A stretch of DNA of 64,000 nucleotides, taken from contig DASYFG010000004.1 in the NCBI GenBank assembly GCA_036498565.1, forward strand, positions 682,001-746,000. The letters are read 5' to 3'. Below, piece by piece: positions 42,228 to 51,811 of this stretch. The notes beneath the pieces were generated by a model. That model saw only the letters and a program-made list of their open reading frames with translations. It searched no databases and was not told where the DNA came from. This DNA comes from DASYFG01 sp036498565 (GTDB lineage: Bacteria > Bacillota > Bacilli > Lactobacillales > Lactobacillaceae). Position numbers and translations under genes: made by a program. Positions within the stretch are counted from its first letter, which is position 1, and every line of letters starts with the position of its first letter.

Positions 42228-43442
42228 TTACTTCACGTCATCATGTGCAAAATTAAAATCAGCACTAATTCCAAATTCCTTACGCACTTCATTCAAAGCG
42301 GCGTTAAACACTTGATCCATGTCAAAGTAACGATACTGACCCAAACGCCCACCAAAAATCACTTGGTCGGCATGCGCACGCGCTTCTTTGGCGTATTCTT
42401 TGAAGATGCTCGTGTTCTTTTCGTCGTTGACTGGGTAATACGCTTCTTTAGTACGATCCCAATCTTGCGGGTATTCCCGGGTGATAATGGTCTTGCCTTC
42501 ATCAGCCAAGTTGTCAAAATGACGCCATTCCATCACACGTGTATACGGCACATCGCGTTCCGTGTAGTTAATCACGGCGTTGCCTTGGTAGTTGTCTGAA
42601 TCAATCGTTTCGTGTTCAAAACGCACAGAACGATATTCCAATTCGCCGTGTTTGTAATCGAAGAATTGGTCAATCATGCCGGTATAAACCACACGAGGGA
42701 ATTCAGCCAAGAACACATCTTTGTCAGAGAAGAAATCTGTGTCCGTCAACACATCAACCAAACCGTTCGAACGTTCAATCATGTTCTCAAAAATCTGTGT
42801 GTACCCACCAACTGGAATCCCTTGGTAACGGTGGTTAAAGTAGTTGTTGTCGTAAATGAAACGCACGGGCAAACGCTTAATGATAAACGCTGGCAACTCC
42901 GTCGCCGGACGACCCCACTGCTTTTCCGTGTAGCCCTTGATCAACTTGTTGTAAATATCGGTTCCAATCAACGAAATCGCTTGCTCTTCCAAATTACGTG
43001 GTTCGCGATCGCCCAATTCAGCCAACGCGGCTTGCTTTTGTTCTTCAATCTTGACCTTAGCTTCATCAGGGGTTTTTGTGCCCCACATTTGGTAGAACGT
43101 GTTCATGTTGAACGGCAAGTTGTACAATTTACCTTCGTAGTTGGCGATCACTTGGTTTTGATAACCGTTAAATGGCGCAAATTGGCGGATGTAATCCCAC
43201 ACTTCTTTGTTATCCGTGTGGAAAATGTGGGCACCAAAATCATGGACTGTAATGCCGTTTTCCGTGTGCGTGTACATGTTCCCGGCGATGTGTGAGCGCT
43301 TTTCAATCACCAAAGAACGCTTGCCGCGCTTGGCCGCTTCGTGGGCAAAAATCATCCCATAAGGGCCCGCCCCGACGATTAAGTAGTCATAGTTTTTTGT
43401 GTTGTATTTGTTTGTCATATGATGAGGTTGTCGTGTTTGCAC
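42228..43442 (-). CDS. glf: UDP-galactopyranose mutase
   Basis: Up to 404 residues from GTG 43442 (GAAGGG 10-11 nt upstream); ATG 43418 (MTNKYNTKNYDYLIVGAGPY) is the alternative and lacks its own site. FAD-binding GAGPYGMIFAHEAAKRGKRS, then EKRSHIAGNMYT, YTEKQWGRP and GGRLGQYRYFDMDQV near the end, all diagnostic for Glf. It converts UDP-galactopyranose to UDP-galactofuranose, the donor for the two GlfT-like GT2 enzymes next door. A TATACT box upstream on the minus strand (43484-43489) may be its promoter. Galactofuranose in the wall polymer is therefore expected. Confidence 0.93.
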   Translation of the reverse strand: MQTRQPHHMTNKYNTKNYDYLIVGAGPYGMIFAHEAAKRGKRSLVIEKRSHIAGNMYTHTENGITVHDFGAHIFHTDNKEVWDYIRQFAPFNGYQNQVIANYEGKLYNLPFNMNTFYQMWGTKTPDEAKVKIEEQKQAALAELGDREPRNLEEQAISLIGTDIYNKLIKGYTEKQWGRPATELPAFIIKRLPVRFIYDNNYFNHRYQGIPVGGYTQIFENMIERSNGLVDVLTDTDFFSDKDVFLAEFPRVVYTGMIDQFFDYKHGELEYRSVRFEHETIDSDNYQGNAVINYTERDVPYTRVMEWRHFDNLADEGKTIITREYPQDWDRTKEAYYPVNDEKNTSIFKEYAKEARAHADQVIFGGRLGQYRYFDMDQVFNAALNEVRKEFGISADFNFAHDDVK

Positions 43443-43493
43443 GCCAACTTATCCCTTCTGAAAATAAATCCTATGCATTAAGTATACTATATT

Positions 43494-44126
43494 TCACGGT
43501 AGTTGTGATTCAATCACGTATTTTCGATTCCATGTTACACCACGACGAACAACTCGCGCAGAATTACCTGCCAAAACCGTAAACGTTTCTGTGAATTGAC
43601 CTGCCACCACTGCACTTTGTCCGACAATCGTGTTATCTGGAATCACTGCACCTTTTAATATAACCGCTTGACTCCCCAACCAAACATGATTTCCAATTAT
43701 GATTGCCTTAGCCTGATTAATCACCTGATTTGTCACAATATCTATAATTTGATGTCCGTCACTTGCACGAATGACAATTTCGGAACTCCACATATTATTG
43801 CGTCCAATCATTACTCGTGCATCGTCCGTGTTTTCTAATGCAAATCTGGTTGTATAAGCGACGGAAAAATTTTCACCAATTTCTACATAATTACGCCATG
43901 ATTGTCCTGCCATGGCAAACGTTACATATTTTAACCCAACGGGATGTGTACGATGAATAATTAAGGTTGACTCATTAGAAATGTTAACCGTACATCCATG
44001 AAAAACCGATCCTTCTGTGATTTTAACTAGATTACCGTCACCGAAAAAATGAACCTTCAATCCGGTAATCGTTGGATTTTCAACTTCTGTACCATCTGCA
44101 CGTATCATCACATAACGATTGACCAT
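43494..44126 (-). CDS. Hexapeptide (LbH) acyltransferase
   Basis: 210 residues; AAGGAAAAATA precedes ATG 44126. Left-handed beta-helix repeats: VHFFGDGNLVKITEGSVFHG, NYVEIGENFSVAYTT, ARVMIGRNNMWSSEIVIRAS. The C-terminal active part is GNHVWLGSQAVILKGAVIPD, NTIVGQSAVVAG and VLAGNSARVVRRGV. The last segment (A-G-N-x-A-R-V-V-R) is the usual end of NodL/LacA/WcaF-type O-acetyltransferases. It likely O-acetylates a sugar nucleotide or polymer sugar with acetyl-CoA. It follows ugd by 9 nt, so uronic-acid or galactofuranose residues are candidate targets. Confidence 0.78.
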   Translation of the reverse strand: MVNRYVMIRADGTEVENPTITGLKVHFFGDGNLVKITEGSVFHGCTVNISNESTLIIHRTHPVGLKYVTFAMAGQSWRNYVEIGENFSVAYTTRFALENTDDARVMIGRNNMWSSEIVIRASDGHQIIDIVTNQVINQAKAIIIGNHVWLGSQAVILKGAVIPDNTIVGQSAVVAGQFTETFTVLAGNSARVVRRGVTWNRKYVIESQLP

Positions 44127-44135
44127 TATTTTTCC

Positions 44136-45302
44136 TTAATCACGTTGATAAACATCACGTGTATACACTTTTGCCACAACATCGCTCAAATCAGCCGTCA
44201 AGCGATTAGCCACAATGACATCTGCTTTGGTTTTGAACGTCGCCAAGTCATTAATGACTGTTACCCCATCAAATTCAGCCGCTTCCAAAGTCGGCTCATA
44301 AATGAACAAGTCGACATCTGAATTACGCAAGTAATCCATCACACCCAAAATTGAAGAATCCCGGAAATTATCCGAACCAGTTTTCATCGTCAAACGATAA
44401 ATTCCCACCGCCTTTGGTTCACGGGCCAAAACTTGATCCGCGATGAACTGCTTGCGTGTTTCGTTTGATTGCACAATTGAACTCATCAATTCTTGTGGCA
44501 CATCTTGATAAGACGCCAATAGTTGCTTCGTGTCCTTTGGCAAGCAATAACCACCGTAACCAAATGATGGATTGTTATAGAAATCGCCAATACGCGGATC
44601 TAGTCCTACTCCTTGAACGATGCGAGCAGTGTCTAACCCTTTTTGAGCGGCGTAAGTGTCCAATTCGTTAAAGAACGCGACGCGCATGGCTAAGTACGTA
44701 TTAGAGAAAAGTTTAATTGATTCGGCTTCAGAAGAGGTCACAAACAATTTTTGTACTTCATCTTCTTGTGACGCCTCTTCTAACAAACGTGCAAAGTCTT
44801 CTGCGCGCGGTGACATTTCACCCACGATAATTCGCGACGGATGCAGGTTATCTTCCAAAGCTTTTCCTTCGCGCAAAAATTCAGGGCTAAACAAAATATT
44901 ATCTGTGCCGAATTTTACTTTGGCGTCTTCTGTGAAGTTGACCGGGATCGTTGATTTAATAATCATCAACGCTGTTGGATTGATACGCACGACGTCTTTG
45001 ATAACGGCTTCAACTGATGACACATCGAAGTAGCCTTTGTCCGGATCGTAGGATGTTGGCGTTGAAATAATCACATATTTCGCATCTTGATACGCTTCTT
45101 CTGGCACCAAAGTAGATCGCAAATTCAAGTCTTTGTTCGCAAAGAACTCTGAAATTTTGGCGTCCATAATCGGTGCCACGCGATCGTTAATCATGGCGAC
45201 TTTTTCAGGAATGATGTCTAGCGCCACCACTTCATTGGCTTGTGACAACAACGTTGCCATTGATAATCCGACGTACCCGGTTCCTGCTACTGCTATTTTC
45301 AT
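44136..45302 (-). CDS. ugd: UDP-glucose 6-dehydrogenase
   Basis: 388 residues; AAGGAAG precedes ATG 45302. NAD-binding MKIAVAGTGYVGLSMATLLS, STPTSYDPDKGYFDVSSVEA, IIKSTIPVNFTEDA, FSPEFLREGKALEDNL and the catalytic cysteine in FGYGGYCLPKDTKQL. It oxidises UDP-glucose to UDP-glucuronate with two NAD+. UDP-glucuronate would let the polymer carry uronic acids, giving it a teichuronic-acid-like or mixed character. It is cotranscribed with the double GT2 and the LbH acyltransferase. Confidence 0.93.
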   Translation of the reverse strand: MKIAVAGTGYVGLSMATLLSQANEVVALDIIPEKVAMINDRVAPIMDAKISEFFANKDLNLRSTLVPEEAYQDAKYVIISTPTSYDPDKGYFDVSSVEAVIKDVVRINPTALMIIKSTIPVNFTEDAKVKFGTDNILFSPEFLREGKALEDNLHPSRIIVGEMSPRAEDFARLLEEASQEDEVQKLFVTSSEAESIKLFSNTYLAMRVAFFNELDTYAAQKGLDTARIVQGVGLDPRIGDFYNNPSFGYGGYCLPKDTKQLLASYQDVPQELMSSIVQSNETRKQFIADQVLAREPKAVGIYRLTMKTGSDNFRDSSILGVMDYLRNSDVDLFIYEPTLEAAEFDGVTVINDLATFKTKADVIVANRLTADLSDVVAKVYTRDVYQRD

Positions 45303-45304
45303 GG

Positions 45305-47929
45305 TTATCTTCCTTGCTTTTTCAGTTGATATTGTTTACCAAATTGTGTTTTCTTCACTGTGTTTTTCAGTTGCCGATAGACCGCGTACACACGTTTAGC
45401 CGCCTCAAATTGTACGCCTTGCCAAATTGACTTTGGTGCAATTGGTTTTAAATCCGTTAGCTCATCCAAAGGAATCGTGACATAGCCCTGATTATTAACC
45501 GTTGTGCTGAAAAAATTATGTCCTTCACGTGATGAAATTTGGCGAATTTGGTAACTAAAACCGGTATATTTGCCAGTATATTTTGCATGAATCGTGAAAA
45601 TATTATCTTTGAAAGAATAGTAAAGATGATCGAGCATTACGCGTTTACCTGAATCCCATTGCAATTGATGAATCATTGGCTGTAATTCACCGTCTACTTG
45701 CTGTAAGGAAATACTCAGGTTCAAAGTATCTTTGACTAGCGGTTTAAAGTTGTCCATGTACATCACATCAATGACAGCCGACAAATTACTCGTGTCATGA
45801 TGGCCAATCAACAGCGTGAAGAAACGAGCCGCTTTACCGCGTCCTTGGGCTTCATTTTGACCAAAAATCAGTTTGGCACTTTTGATTTGCACTTTTGGAT
45901 TTGGCGTAATATCTGCTTTTGATTTAGCTTCTTCAAATTTAAATTGGCCAATTTCAAGGAAGAAGCGGTCATATTCGCCCACGGCATAACGCGTCATTTG
46001 TCGTAAAAATCGCCAATCTTTTAAATCACGTAATTGATCAAAATCATCTTCGGTTAAGGCCAGCACGCCCAATTTTTCCAAACCACCCGCCACTAACAAA
46101 TCAAAATAATGTCGCGCCCCCTCACCGGTGGTAAAACCTTCTGAAAATTGCCAGATAATCGAGCGAATATTTTTAATGCTGTATTGTTTGGCAAAGCGTT
46201 CACTATTCGGCATTTGACGAATAGTTGTTTGAATCGCCAAATTCATGTTGTAAGCATTGTCCCAATTGGTGTCATGTTTCGTACTAGAAATGTTATTACC
46301 GTGGGCATATAATTGCGTCACTAGAGTGCGATTCAACGCGCGAATTCTCGTGGCATTGGTCATCGCAATGTTGGTAAAGTAGCCGTCGTTTGACACAGGT
46401 TGCTCTTGAAATGTGAGCTTGAGTGTACGAATGTATGCCGCTTCAAATAACTTATCCCACGTCCAGCCATTAAATGCATGATACGGATTATCGGCTAATT
46501 CACTAAAAGCAAAAACCTCAGCTTCTGGCATAAAGCGTCGATTATACGCGTAATCCATCACATATGTTTGGCCAGTGATGACATTTTTACGTTCACTTTT
46601 GAACCAGACAATCTGTGCTTGACTGTCCCGTCCGGCATAAAAAGCGTGCTCTAACATGCGCGAATGAAACGTATCATCCGCATCCAAGAAGGCCAAATAC
46701 GTACCGTGCGCCATGGTTAATCCCACATTACGGGCATGCCCGGCATTAGATGGCCCAATGGAAACGGTGCTAATGCGCGGATCTTTGCGCACATAATCTT
46801 GAATAATTTCAACCGTATCATCTTGCGAGCCATTTTCCACGAGAATAATTTCAATGTCGCGCAAACTCTGTTGCGTCACTGAATCTAATGTCCGGCGCAA
46901 GTATTTTCCTGCATTATGCACCGGCATGATGACACTAACTTTGTAAAATTCCGGCACATAAACTTCTTCAAAGTAAGCATCTGGATCGGCGACAATCGCA
47001 TTGATTTTAATTTGGTTGCCGGGGTTCACAAAGTCAACGTCGTCTAGCCCACCTTGCTCTTTATCGCGCAAAAAATCCTGTGCAATCAATTGAAAGAAGG
47101 CTTGTTTTTTCTCAAAGGGAATAACTTTAAGCGCAAAAAAGTAATTATTGATTTTCCGTTCATAAAAGAAAGGTTTCACTTGCTCAAACAAACCGCGGCT
47201 CGTCAAATTTTCACGAATAAAGTCGTGTTCGATAAAGAAATTTTTGAATAACTTATCTGGATTTTTGACTGTCGACATTTCATTGTCACGCCGGTGATAA
47301 ATATACGTTTCATCAACGTACATCACGCGCTTCGCCAAACTCATTGTTTGCCAGTAAAAACCATTGTCATTATAACTGCTGACTGCTTCATTCCAGCGAA
47401 TATGATTATCAATTAATAACTCACGGCGATACAACGAGACCCAAGCGTACATTGGAAACGACAGAATAATCTTTTCATCGAGTGGATCAATCACTCGGTT
47501 GTAATAACCATTACGCGCAATTTGCTCAACTTGGCCTTGATAAGTTTCACCCGAACCAGTAAAATTCACGAGATTACTTTTTAAAATATCCAAATCGTTT
47601 TGAGCTGCGGTGGCGTATAATTTCTCATACATATCAGCCGTAACATAATCATCACTATCTAATTCAGCAATGTATTCGCCTCGCGCAGCATCAATACCGG
47701 TATTAATGGCTAAACCTACACCACCATTCGCCTTATCAATCACCACAAAACGAGTATCCTTACTGGCATAACGTTGGATAATCGTCAAAGATTCATCCGT
47801 TGAGCCATCATTGACAATGATAAATTCCGCTTCTTGTAAAGTTTGCTGGGTTAAACTTGTCAGCGCTTCATCCAAATAAGCCGCTTGATTATATACGGGC
47901 ACGACGACTGATACTTTTATTGACATCAT
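45305..47929 (-). CDS. Double-domain GT2 glycosyltransferase with C-terminal beta domain
   Basis: 874 residues from ATG 47929, which follows AGGA. First GT-A domain (about 5-330): VSVVVPVYNQAAYLDEALTS with the metal-binding DSDD in YIAELDSDDYVTADMYEKL. Second GT-A domain (from about 335): VSVIMPVHNAGKYLRRTLDS and DADD in YLAFLDADDTFHSRMLEHAF. A C-terminal region from about 680 is beta-rich (LIFGQNEAQGRGKAARFFTL, YSFKDNIFTIHAKYTGKYTG) and ends very basic. Two active centres suggest a bifunctional polymerase or the addition of two sugars in turn. It acts at the cytoplasmic face with nucleotide sugars, one perhaps UDP-glucuronate from the next gene. Confidence 0.82.
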   Translation of the reverse strand: MMSIKVSVVVPVYNQAAYLDEALTSLTQQTLQEAEFIIVNDGSTDESLTIIQRYASKDTRFVVIDKANGGVGLAINTGIDAARGEYIAELDSDDYVTADMYEKLYATAAQNDLDILKSNLVNFTGSGETYQGQVEQIARNGYYNRVIDPLDEKIILSFPMYAWVSLYRRELLIDNHIRWNEAVSSYNDNGFYWQTMSLAKRVMYVDETYIYHRRDNEMSTVKNPDKLFKNFFIEHDFIRENLTSRGLFEQVKPFFYERKINNYFFALKVIPFEKKQAFFQLIAQDFLRDKEQGGLDDVDFVNPGNQIKINAIVADPDAYFEEVYVPEFYKVSVIMPVHNAGKYLRRTLDSVTQQSLRDIEIILVENGSQDDTVEIIQDYVRKDPRISTVSIGPSNAGHARNVGLTMAHGTYLAFLDADDTFHSRMLEHAFYAGRDSQAQIVWFKSERKNVITGQTYVMDYAYNRRFMPEAEVFAFSELADNPYHAFNGWTWDKLFEAAYIRTLKLTFQEQPVSNDGYFTNIAMTNATRIRALNRTLVTQLYAHGNNISSTKHDTNWDNAYNMNLAIQTTIRQMPNSERFAKQYSIKNIRSIIWQFSEGFTTGEGARHYFDLLVAGGLEKLGVLALTEDDFDQLRDLKDWRFLRQMTRYAVGEYDRFFLEIGQFKFEEAKSKADITPNPKVQIKSAKLIFGQNEAQGRGKAARFFTLLIGHHDTSNLSAVIDVMYMDNFKPLVKDTLNLSISLQQVDGELQPMIHQLQWDSGKRVMLDHLYYSFKDNIFTIHAKYTGKYTGFSYQIRQISSREGHNFFSTTVNNQGYVTIPLDELTDLKPIAPKSIWQGVQFEAAKRVYAVYRQLKNTVKKTQFGKQYQLKKQGR

Positions 47930-47945
47930 TATTTTTCCTGTTCTA

Positions 47946-49034
47946 CTATCCTTGTTTTGACATAGCATCACTGCCTAATTCTTCAATCAGCAGCGCTTCA
48001 ACTTTTTCATTGTCCCACCGCGCGACTTCTTGATGACCTTGCGCCATTAATGAAGCACGGTATTGTTCAATTTTGATGATTGAACGGACATAGGTTGGCG
48101 TTTGATTCGTTAAATAAGTTTTAGGTGGATTAAACCATAAGCCGCGCCAAGTCCCTGTCCAAACCAAGCCTAATTTCCGCCAGCGATACACATTTCCTGG
48201 TTGCAAAAGCGTCCACGTTTGTTGAATAAGAGTTTTTAAAGCCAGTTTTAACATGGCCTTACGGCCATTTGCCCGCCGCATCGTCAACAAATGATTCCGA
48301 AATTCATAGCCATAGCGCCATAAGCGCGCGCGATCCGTCTCTTGGCGAATATCCCCCGGTCGTGCGTTCACACTGGATTTGTGCACGACCACTGATTCTG
48401 GTAGAAAATAACCACGATAAACATCTGCCGCACGATTCGTATATTCAATATCATCTCCCCAGATGAAGTATTCTTGTTGCGGCAAACCGATTTGTGCCAC
48501 AATGTTGCGCGGTATGAGCACGGAGACAAACGTTGCGTTCACCACTTCAACGGCGTTTTGTCCATTGATCATGTTTTCAACCCAGAAAAAACTGCGCGGT
48601 GACACGACATTCATCCAAGATGGTTTACCATTTGGTGTTTGCCAACGGACATTACTCGTCACAAAACCGGTTTTCGGGTGACTAACCATGAATTTTACTA
48701 AATGGTGCAACGCATTAGGCTGAGGAATCGTGTCATCATCCATCAACCAAATCGCATCATCGGTGGTTTCTTCGCCAAAAGTTTTAACCGCTAAATGAAA
48801 ACCACCAGCGCCCCCAAAATTATCAGCCAAATTTTTAATAATAAAACGAGGATCCGTTAAGCTTTGTAACCACTCAGTTGTGCCATCCGTCGAGTGATTA
48901 TTAATAATAATGATATGCGCTAAGTGCGCCCCGAATTGCTGTTCCACAGCATCCAACGCTTCTTGCAACAAAGACAGCCGATTATACGTGACAATGGCCG
49001 CGCTAACACGGTAAGTTTCAGACATAGACGTCAT
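47946..49034 (-). CDS. GT2 glycosyltransferase, GlfT/rhamnosyl-type (probable galactofuranosyltransferase)
   Basis: 362 residues. GT-A fold: VSAAIVTYNRLSLLQEALDA, IIINNHSTDGTTEWLQSL, NLADNFGGAGGFHLAVKTF, metal-binding DDD in AIWLMDDDTIPQPNAL, and YFIWGDDIEYTNRA. The N-F-G-G-A-G-G-F and W-G-D-D-x-E-Y motifs are those of the galactofuranosyltransferases related to mycobacterial GlfT. With glf in the same locus, UDP-galactofuranose is the likely donor. A TATAGT box about 60 nt upstream may be its promoter, after the terminator of the preceding unit. About 35% of the sequence pattern is shared by eye with the gene at 49.2-50.1 kb, so they look like duplicates. Confidence 0.82.
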   Translation of the reverse strand: MTSMSETYRVSAAIVTYNRLSLLQEALDAVEQQFGAHLAHIIIINNHSTDGTTEWLQSLTDPRFIIKNLADNFGGAGGFHLAVKTFGEETTDDAIWLMDDDTIPQPNALHHLVKFMVSHPKTGFVTSNVRWQTPNGKPSWMNVVSPRSFFWVENMINGQNAVEVVNATFVSVLIPRNIVAQIGLPQQEYFIWGDDIEYTNRAADVYRGYFLPESVVVHKSSVNARPGDIRQETDRARLWRYGYEFRNHLLTMRRANGRKAMLKLALKTLIQQTWTLLQPGNVYRWRKLGLVWTGTWRGLWFNPPKTYLTNQTPTYVRSIIKIEQYRASLMAQGHQEVARWDNEKVEALLIEELGSDAMSKQG

Positions 49035-49118
49035 CCAATTCCACTAATTTTTGATCACAGGATCTGTATGCCCTTTACTATAGCAAATGAATACCTCAGT
49101 TTTTGTCAATAAAACGTC

Positions 49119-49157
49119 AAAAAAACGTCAAGAACATTTACCTGTTCTTGACGTTTT
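49119..49157 (-). terminator. Terminator of the second tagHG operon
   Basis: 14-bp arms AAAACGTCAAGAAC (49122-49135) and GTTCTTGACGTTTT (49144-49157), with a downstream T-run on the minus strand; it overlaps the stop of the GT2 gene. A partial copy AAAACGTCAA lies at 49111-49120. Confidence 0.82.
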
Positions 49158-50076
49158 ATTTTTTGTCATCAATGTATTCGATTTTAGGTCGGAAAAACAA
49201 ACCGCGCCAACTGCCTTGAATAATAATACCAAGCTTGCGCCAACGGTAAACTACGCCAGGCAACAGTAATGTTTTCAAAAAATCAACTCCGGTGTGCCCA
49301 ACTGTTTTCACATATTTGACCACTGAACCACGTCGTCGAGACGTTTCGAGACGGTTACGATATTCATTTAAATACCGTGGCAAACGCCCTTCAATCGTTT
49401 CACCGGCAATGTCGCCCGGTTCCGGATTCGTCGCAGATGCGTGAATCACCACAGAATCACGGACAAAATAGCCATCCCCAACCCGTGTTGCGCGTTCCGT
49501 ATATTCAATATCATCGCCCCAAATGAAGTACTCTTTTTGTGGCAAACCAATTTGTGCAACAACTGCACGCGTAAACATCGTCCCCACAAACGTTGAATGT
49601 TTAATTGGCACCCAATTATCACTGCCAAACATCACCGCATCTCGGCTGCCATCTGCCGGTGCTTGCACGTTCATTTTAGACCAATCGCCATCCGTCCATT
49701 CCACTTTGCTTGAAGCCATTACTGCCGTTGGCTTCTCGGCAAACAACGCGAGTAGTTGCGTCAGCGCAGTAGGCGTTGGCAAAGAATCATCGTCCATTAC
49801 CCACACATAATCATCTTGTGTGCGCGTCATAAAGACTTTTATTCCGTGATTAAAGCCACCCGCACCACCCAAATTTTGATCAAGATTTTCGATGATTAAA
49901 CGAGAATCCGTCAAACTTTCCAGATAGGCTGCGGTGCCGTCAGTCGACGCTCCGTTCACCACAATCACATGTGCCAGTGCTGGTGACACTTGGTTTAGCG
50001 CGTGTGTAATCGATTGTTTTAAAAGATCAAGGCGGTTATACGTTACGATGACCACACTGACTTTTGCATTTGTCAT
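49156..50076 (-). CDS. GT2 glycosyltransferase, GlfT-type (probable galactofuranosyltransferase)
   Basis: 306 residues from ATG 50076, which overlaps the stop of the preceding gene (ATGA). VSVVIVTYNRLDLLKQSITH, VVNGASTDGTAAYLESL, NLDQNLGGAGGFNHGIKVF, DDD in YVWVMDDDSLPTPTAL, YFIWGDDIEYTERATRV, and FRPKIEYIDDKK at the end. Close relative of the neighbouring 362-residue enzyme but about 55 residues shorter at the C-terminus. Donor probably UDP-galactofuranose. As in GlfT1/GlfT2, one may start and the other extend a galactofuranose unit. It is the last gene of the tagH2-tagG2 operon. Confidence 0.82.
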   Translation of the reverse strand: MTNAKVSVVIVTYNRLDLLKQSITHALNQVSPALAHVIVVNGASTDGTAAYLESLTDSRLIIENLDQNLGGAGGFNHGIKVFMTRTQDDYVWVMDDDSLPTPTALTQLLALFAEKPTAVMASSKVEWTDGDWSKMNVQAPADGSRDAVMFGSDNWVPIKHSTFVGTMFTRAVVAQIGLPQKEYFIWGDDIEYTERATRVGDGYFVRDSVVIHASATNPEPGDIAGETIEGRLPRYLNEYRNRLETSRRRGSVVKYVKTVGHTGVDFLKTLLLPGVVYRWRKLGIIIQGSWRGLFFRPKIEYIDDKK

Positions 50077-51785
50077 AAGTTCATTTGTCCTAATTGTTGT
50101 AAAATTTCTGTCGCAACTTGGGCATTTTTTGGTCGTGCAAAGACTGCCCAACCATCTCTTTCACCTATTGTAGCATACCCACGATTTGCCAATAGTTCTG
50201 ATTTTTTCCGAACATCTTGGCGAATAATCACCACTTTAGCATGCGCAAATAAACTCACGCGTGTATGCCAATTCCACTTTTGCCAGTCAATCAACACATC
50301 AAATGCTTGCTGTGCCAAATAGCGACGTTCGGTTTTGTGTGGATTATTGCCCGTATGCGTCGGATTAATCATAACACGACTCGTCGGTGCTAGGGCATCA
50401 ATATGCCCAAAGAATTGATGACCATACCAACTTTTTAACAATTGCTGTTGGGCAAATAGCGTCACATCAAAGTTTTGACCCCATTTTTGCAGTTGCTTAA
50501 TCTGAGCTTGCGTCATCGTTTGATTGGTAAATGTACCAGCGTTGACTACAATTTTTAAAACAGTTGTGCGCGTTGGCGTAACTGGGGCTTGCAACACTTC
50601 CCACAGCCGTTGTGCTGCTTTACCATCATCATCTTGCACGAATTGCGCTTGAAATTCAGCATAACGCCGCCGATAAATACTCTGCACATCATGCGCTAAC
50701 AGGTGTGCGACTTGCTCAACCGTTGTCACATGCGGCCCGGGCAATTGATCAGTCGGCATATAATAACCGCGTTCACTGGCATAATTGACCGTTGTATCAA
50801 AGAAAATAATCGGCCGTCCCGTCAGCAAAAAATCGAAGAACAAAGATGAATAATCCGTCAATAAAACCGCGGTATGCGTCATCACATCATTGGCGTCCAG
50901 CGTGTCATCAATCAAAAACTGTTGCCACTCTGGTAGATGCTGGGCGTATTTTGCAATGTAGGGATGCAACTTAATCTTTACTTGATACGCTGGGACGGCG
51001 GCTTGTAAGTCCGTAACTGTTGCCAAAGTTTGGGCCAGTGCTTCTGGCTGCACTTCTCCCGTTACCGTGCCGGTCCAAGTTGGTGCATACAGTAACATTG
51101 GTCGCTCATCACGTGCCAAAGGCAAAGCCGGCGCGTCTTTGAAAAACACATCATTACGTGGATAACCCAACGTCAAAATTTCGCCCGTGTATAAACCATC
51201 TAAGCGATAATCTTCTCGATAAATCCGTGCCGTTAGCGCGTTTGGTGCCAAAAGATAATCCGTTTGTAAAAAGTTACGAATCACATTCCATGAACCCATC
51301 ACGCCACCAGGCATGGCATAACCCATCTTTTTCAATGGCGTGCCATGCCATGTATTAATAAAAATCTGCCCCGGGCGTTTGACAAAGATATCTGAAAAAA
51401 TCATCGCATTAGTCACGACGTAGTGCGCTTGTAACAACGCATCCGCATAGGCCGGCGTGGTTTTATCCACGAGTGTGACTTTATTTTGTAAGTTTGCAAC
51501 TTTTAAACTCGTTTCAATCGCTGTTTTAAAAGCAGGATCATAAACAACGACGTGACGCATTTGTGGCGAATTTTCCAGCCAAACTCGCAATAATTCACGC
51601 GGTGAATCGCCGAATTGTTGCCCGTCGCGCATTTCATACAATACTAAATGCGCGTCCAAGGCGACATGTTTCCATTGCGAATCATAATACGCTTTAATTG
51701 GATCCAGTTGTTTTAATTGTTGTCGTTGCCAACGCCAATTTTCAACGGCAAATTTAGCACGACCGAGTACTTTTCGTATATTCAT
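50073..51785 (-). CDS. CDP-glycerol glycerophosphotransferase family protein (TagF-type, WHG class) with extra C-terminal domain
   Basis: 570 residues; AGGAACG precedes ATG 51785. Catalytic domain (about 30-390) with QIFINTWHGTPLKKMGYAMP, ILTLGYPRNDVFF, LLYAPTWTGTV, KIKLHPYIAKYAQHL and VLLTDYSSLFFDFLLTGRPI: complete classical TagB/TagF motif set. The last approximately 170 residues (KIVVNAGTFTNQTMTQAQI, HIDALAPTSRVMINPTHTGN) form a separate alpha/beta domain I do not recognise. It transfers glycerol-phosphate units from CDP-glycerol. In an operon with TagGH and a galactofuranosyltransferase, pointing to a glycerol-phosphate/galactofuranose polymer exported by that transporter. Confidence 0.84.
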   Translation of the reverse strand: MNIRKVLGRAKFAVENWRWQRQQLKQLDPIKAYYDSQWKHVALDAHLVLYEMRDGQQFGDSPRELLRVWLENSPQMRHVVVYDPAFKTAIETSLKVANLQNKVTLVDKTTPAYADALLQAHYVVTNAMIFSDIFVKRPGQIFINTWHGTPLKKMGYAMPGGVMGSWNVIRNFLQTDYLLAPNALTARIYREDYRLDGLYTGEILTLGYPRNDVFFKDAPALPLARDERPMLLYAPTWTGTVTGEVQPEALAQTLATVTDLQAAVPAYQVKIKLHPYIAKYAQHLPEWQQFLIDDTLDANDVMTHTAVLLTDYSSLFFDFLLTGRPIIFFDTTVNYASERGYYMPTDQLPGPHVTTVEQVAHLLAHDVQSIYRRRYAEFQAQFVQDDDGKAAQRLWEVLQAPVTPTRTTVLKIVVNAGTFTNQTMTQAQIKQLQKWGQNFDVTLFAQQQLLKSWYGHQFFGHIDALAPTSRVMINPTHTGNNPHKTERRYLAQQAFDVLIDWQKWNWHTRVSLFAHAKVVIIRQDVRKKSELLANRGYATIGERDGWAVFARPKNAQVATEILQQLGQMNL

Positions 51786-51811
51786 CGTTCCTGCCTAGTT
51801 TGTCACGTTTT

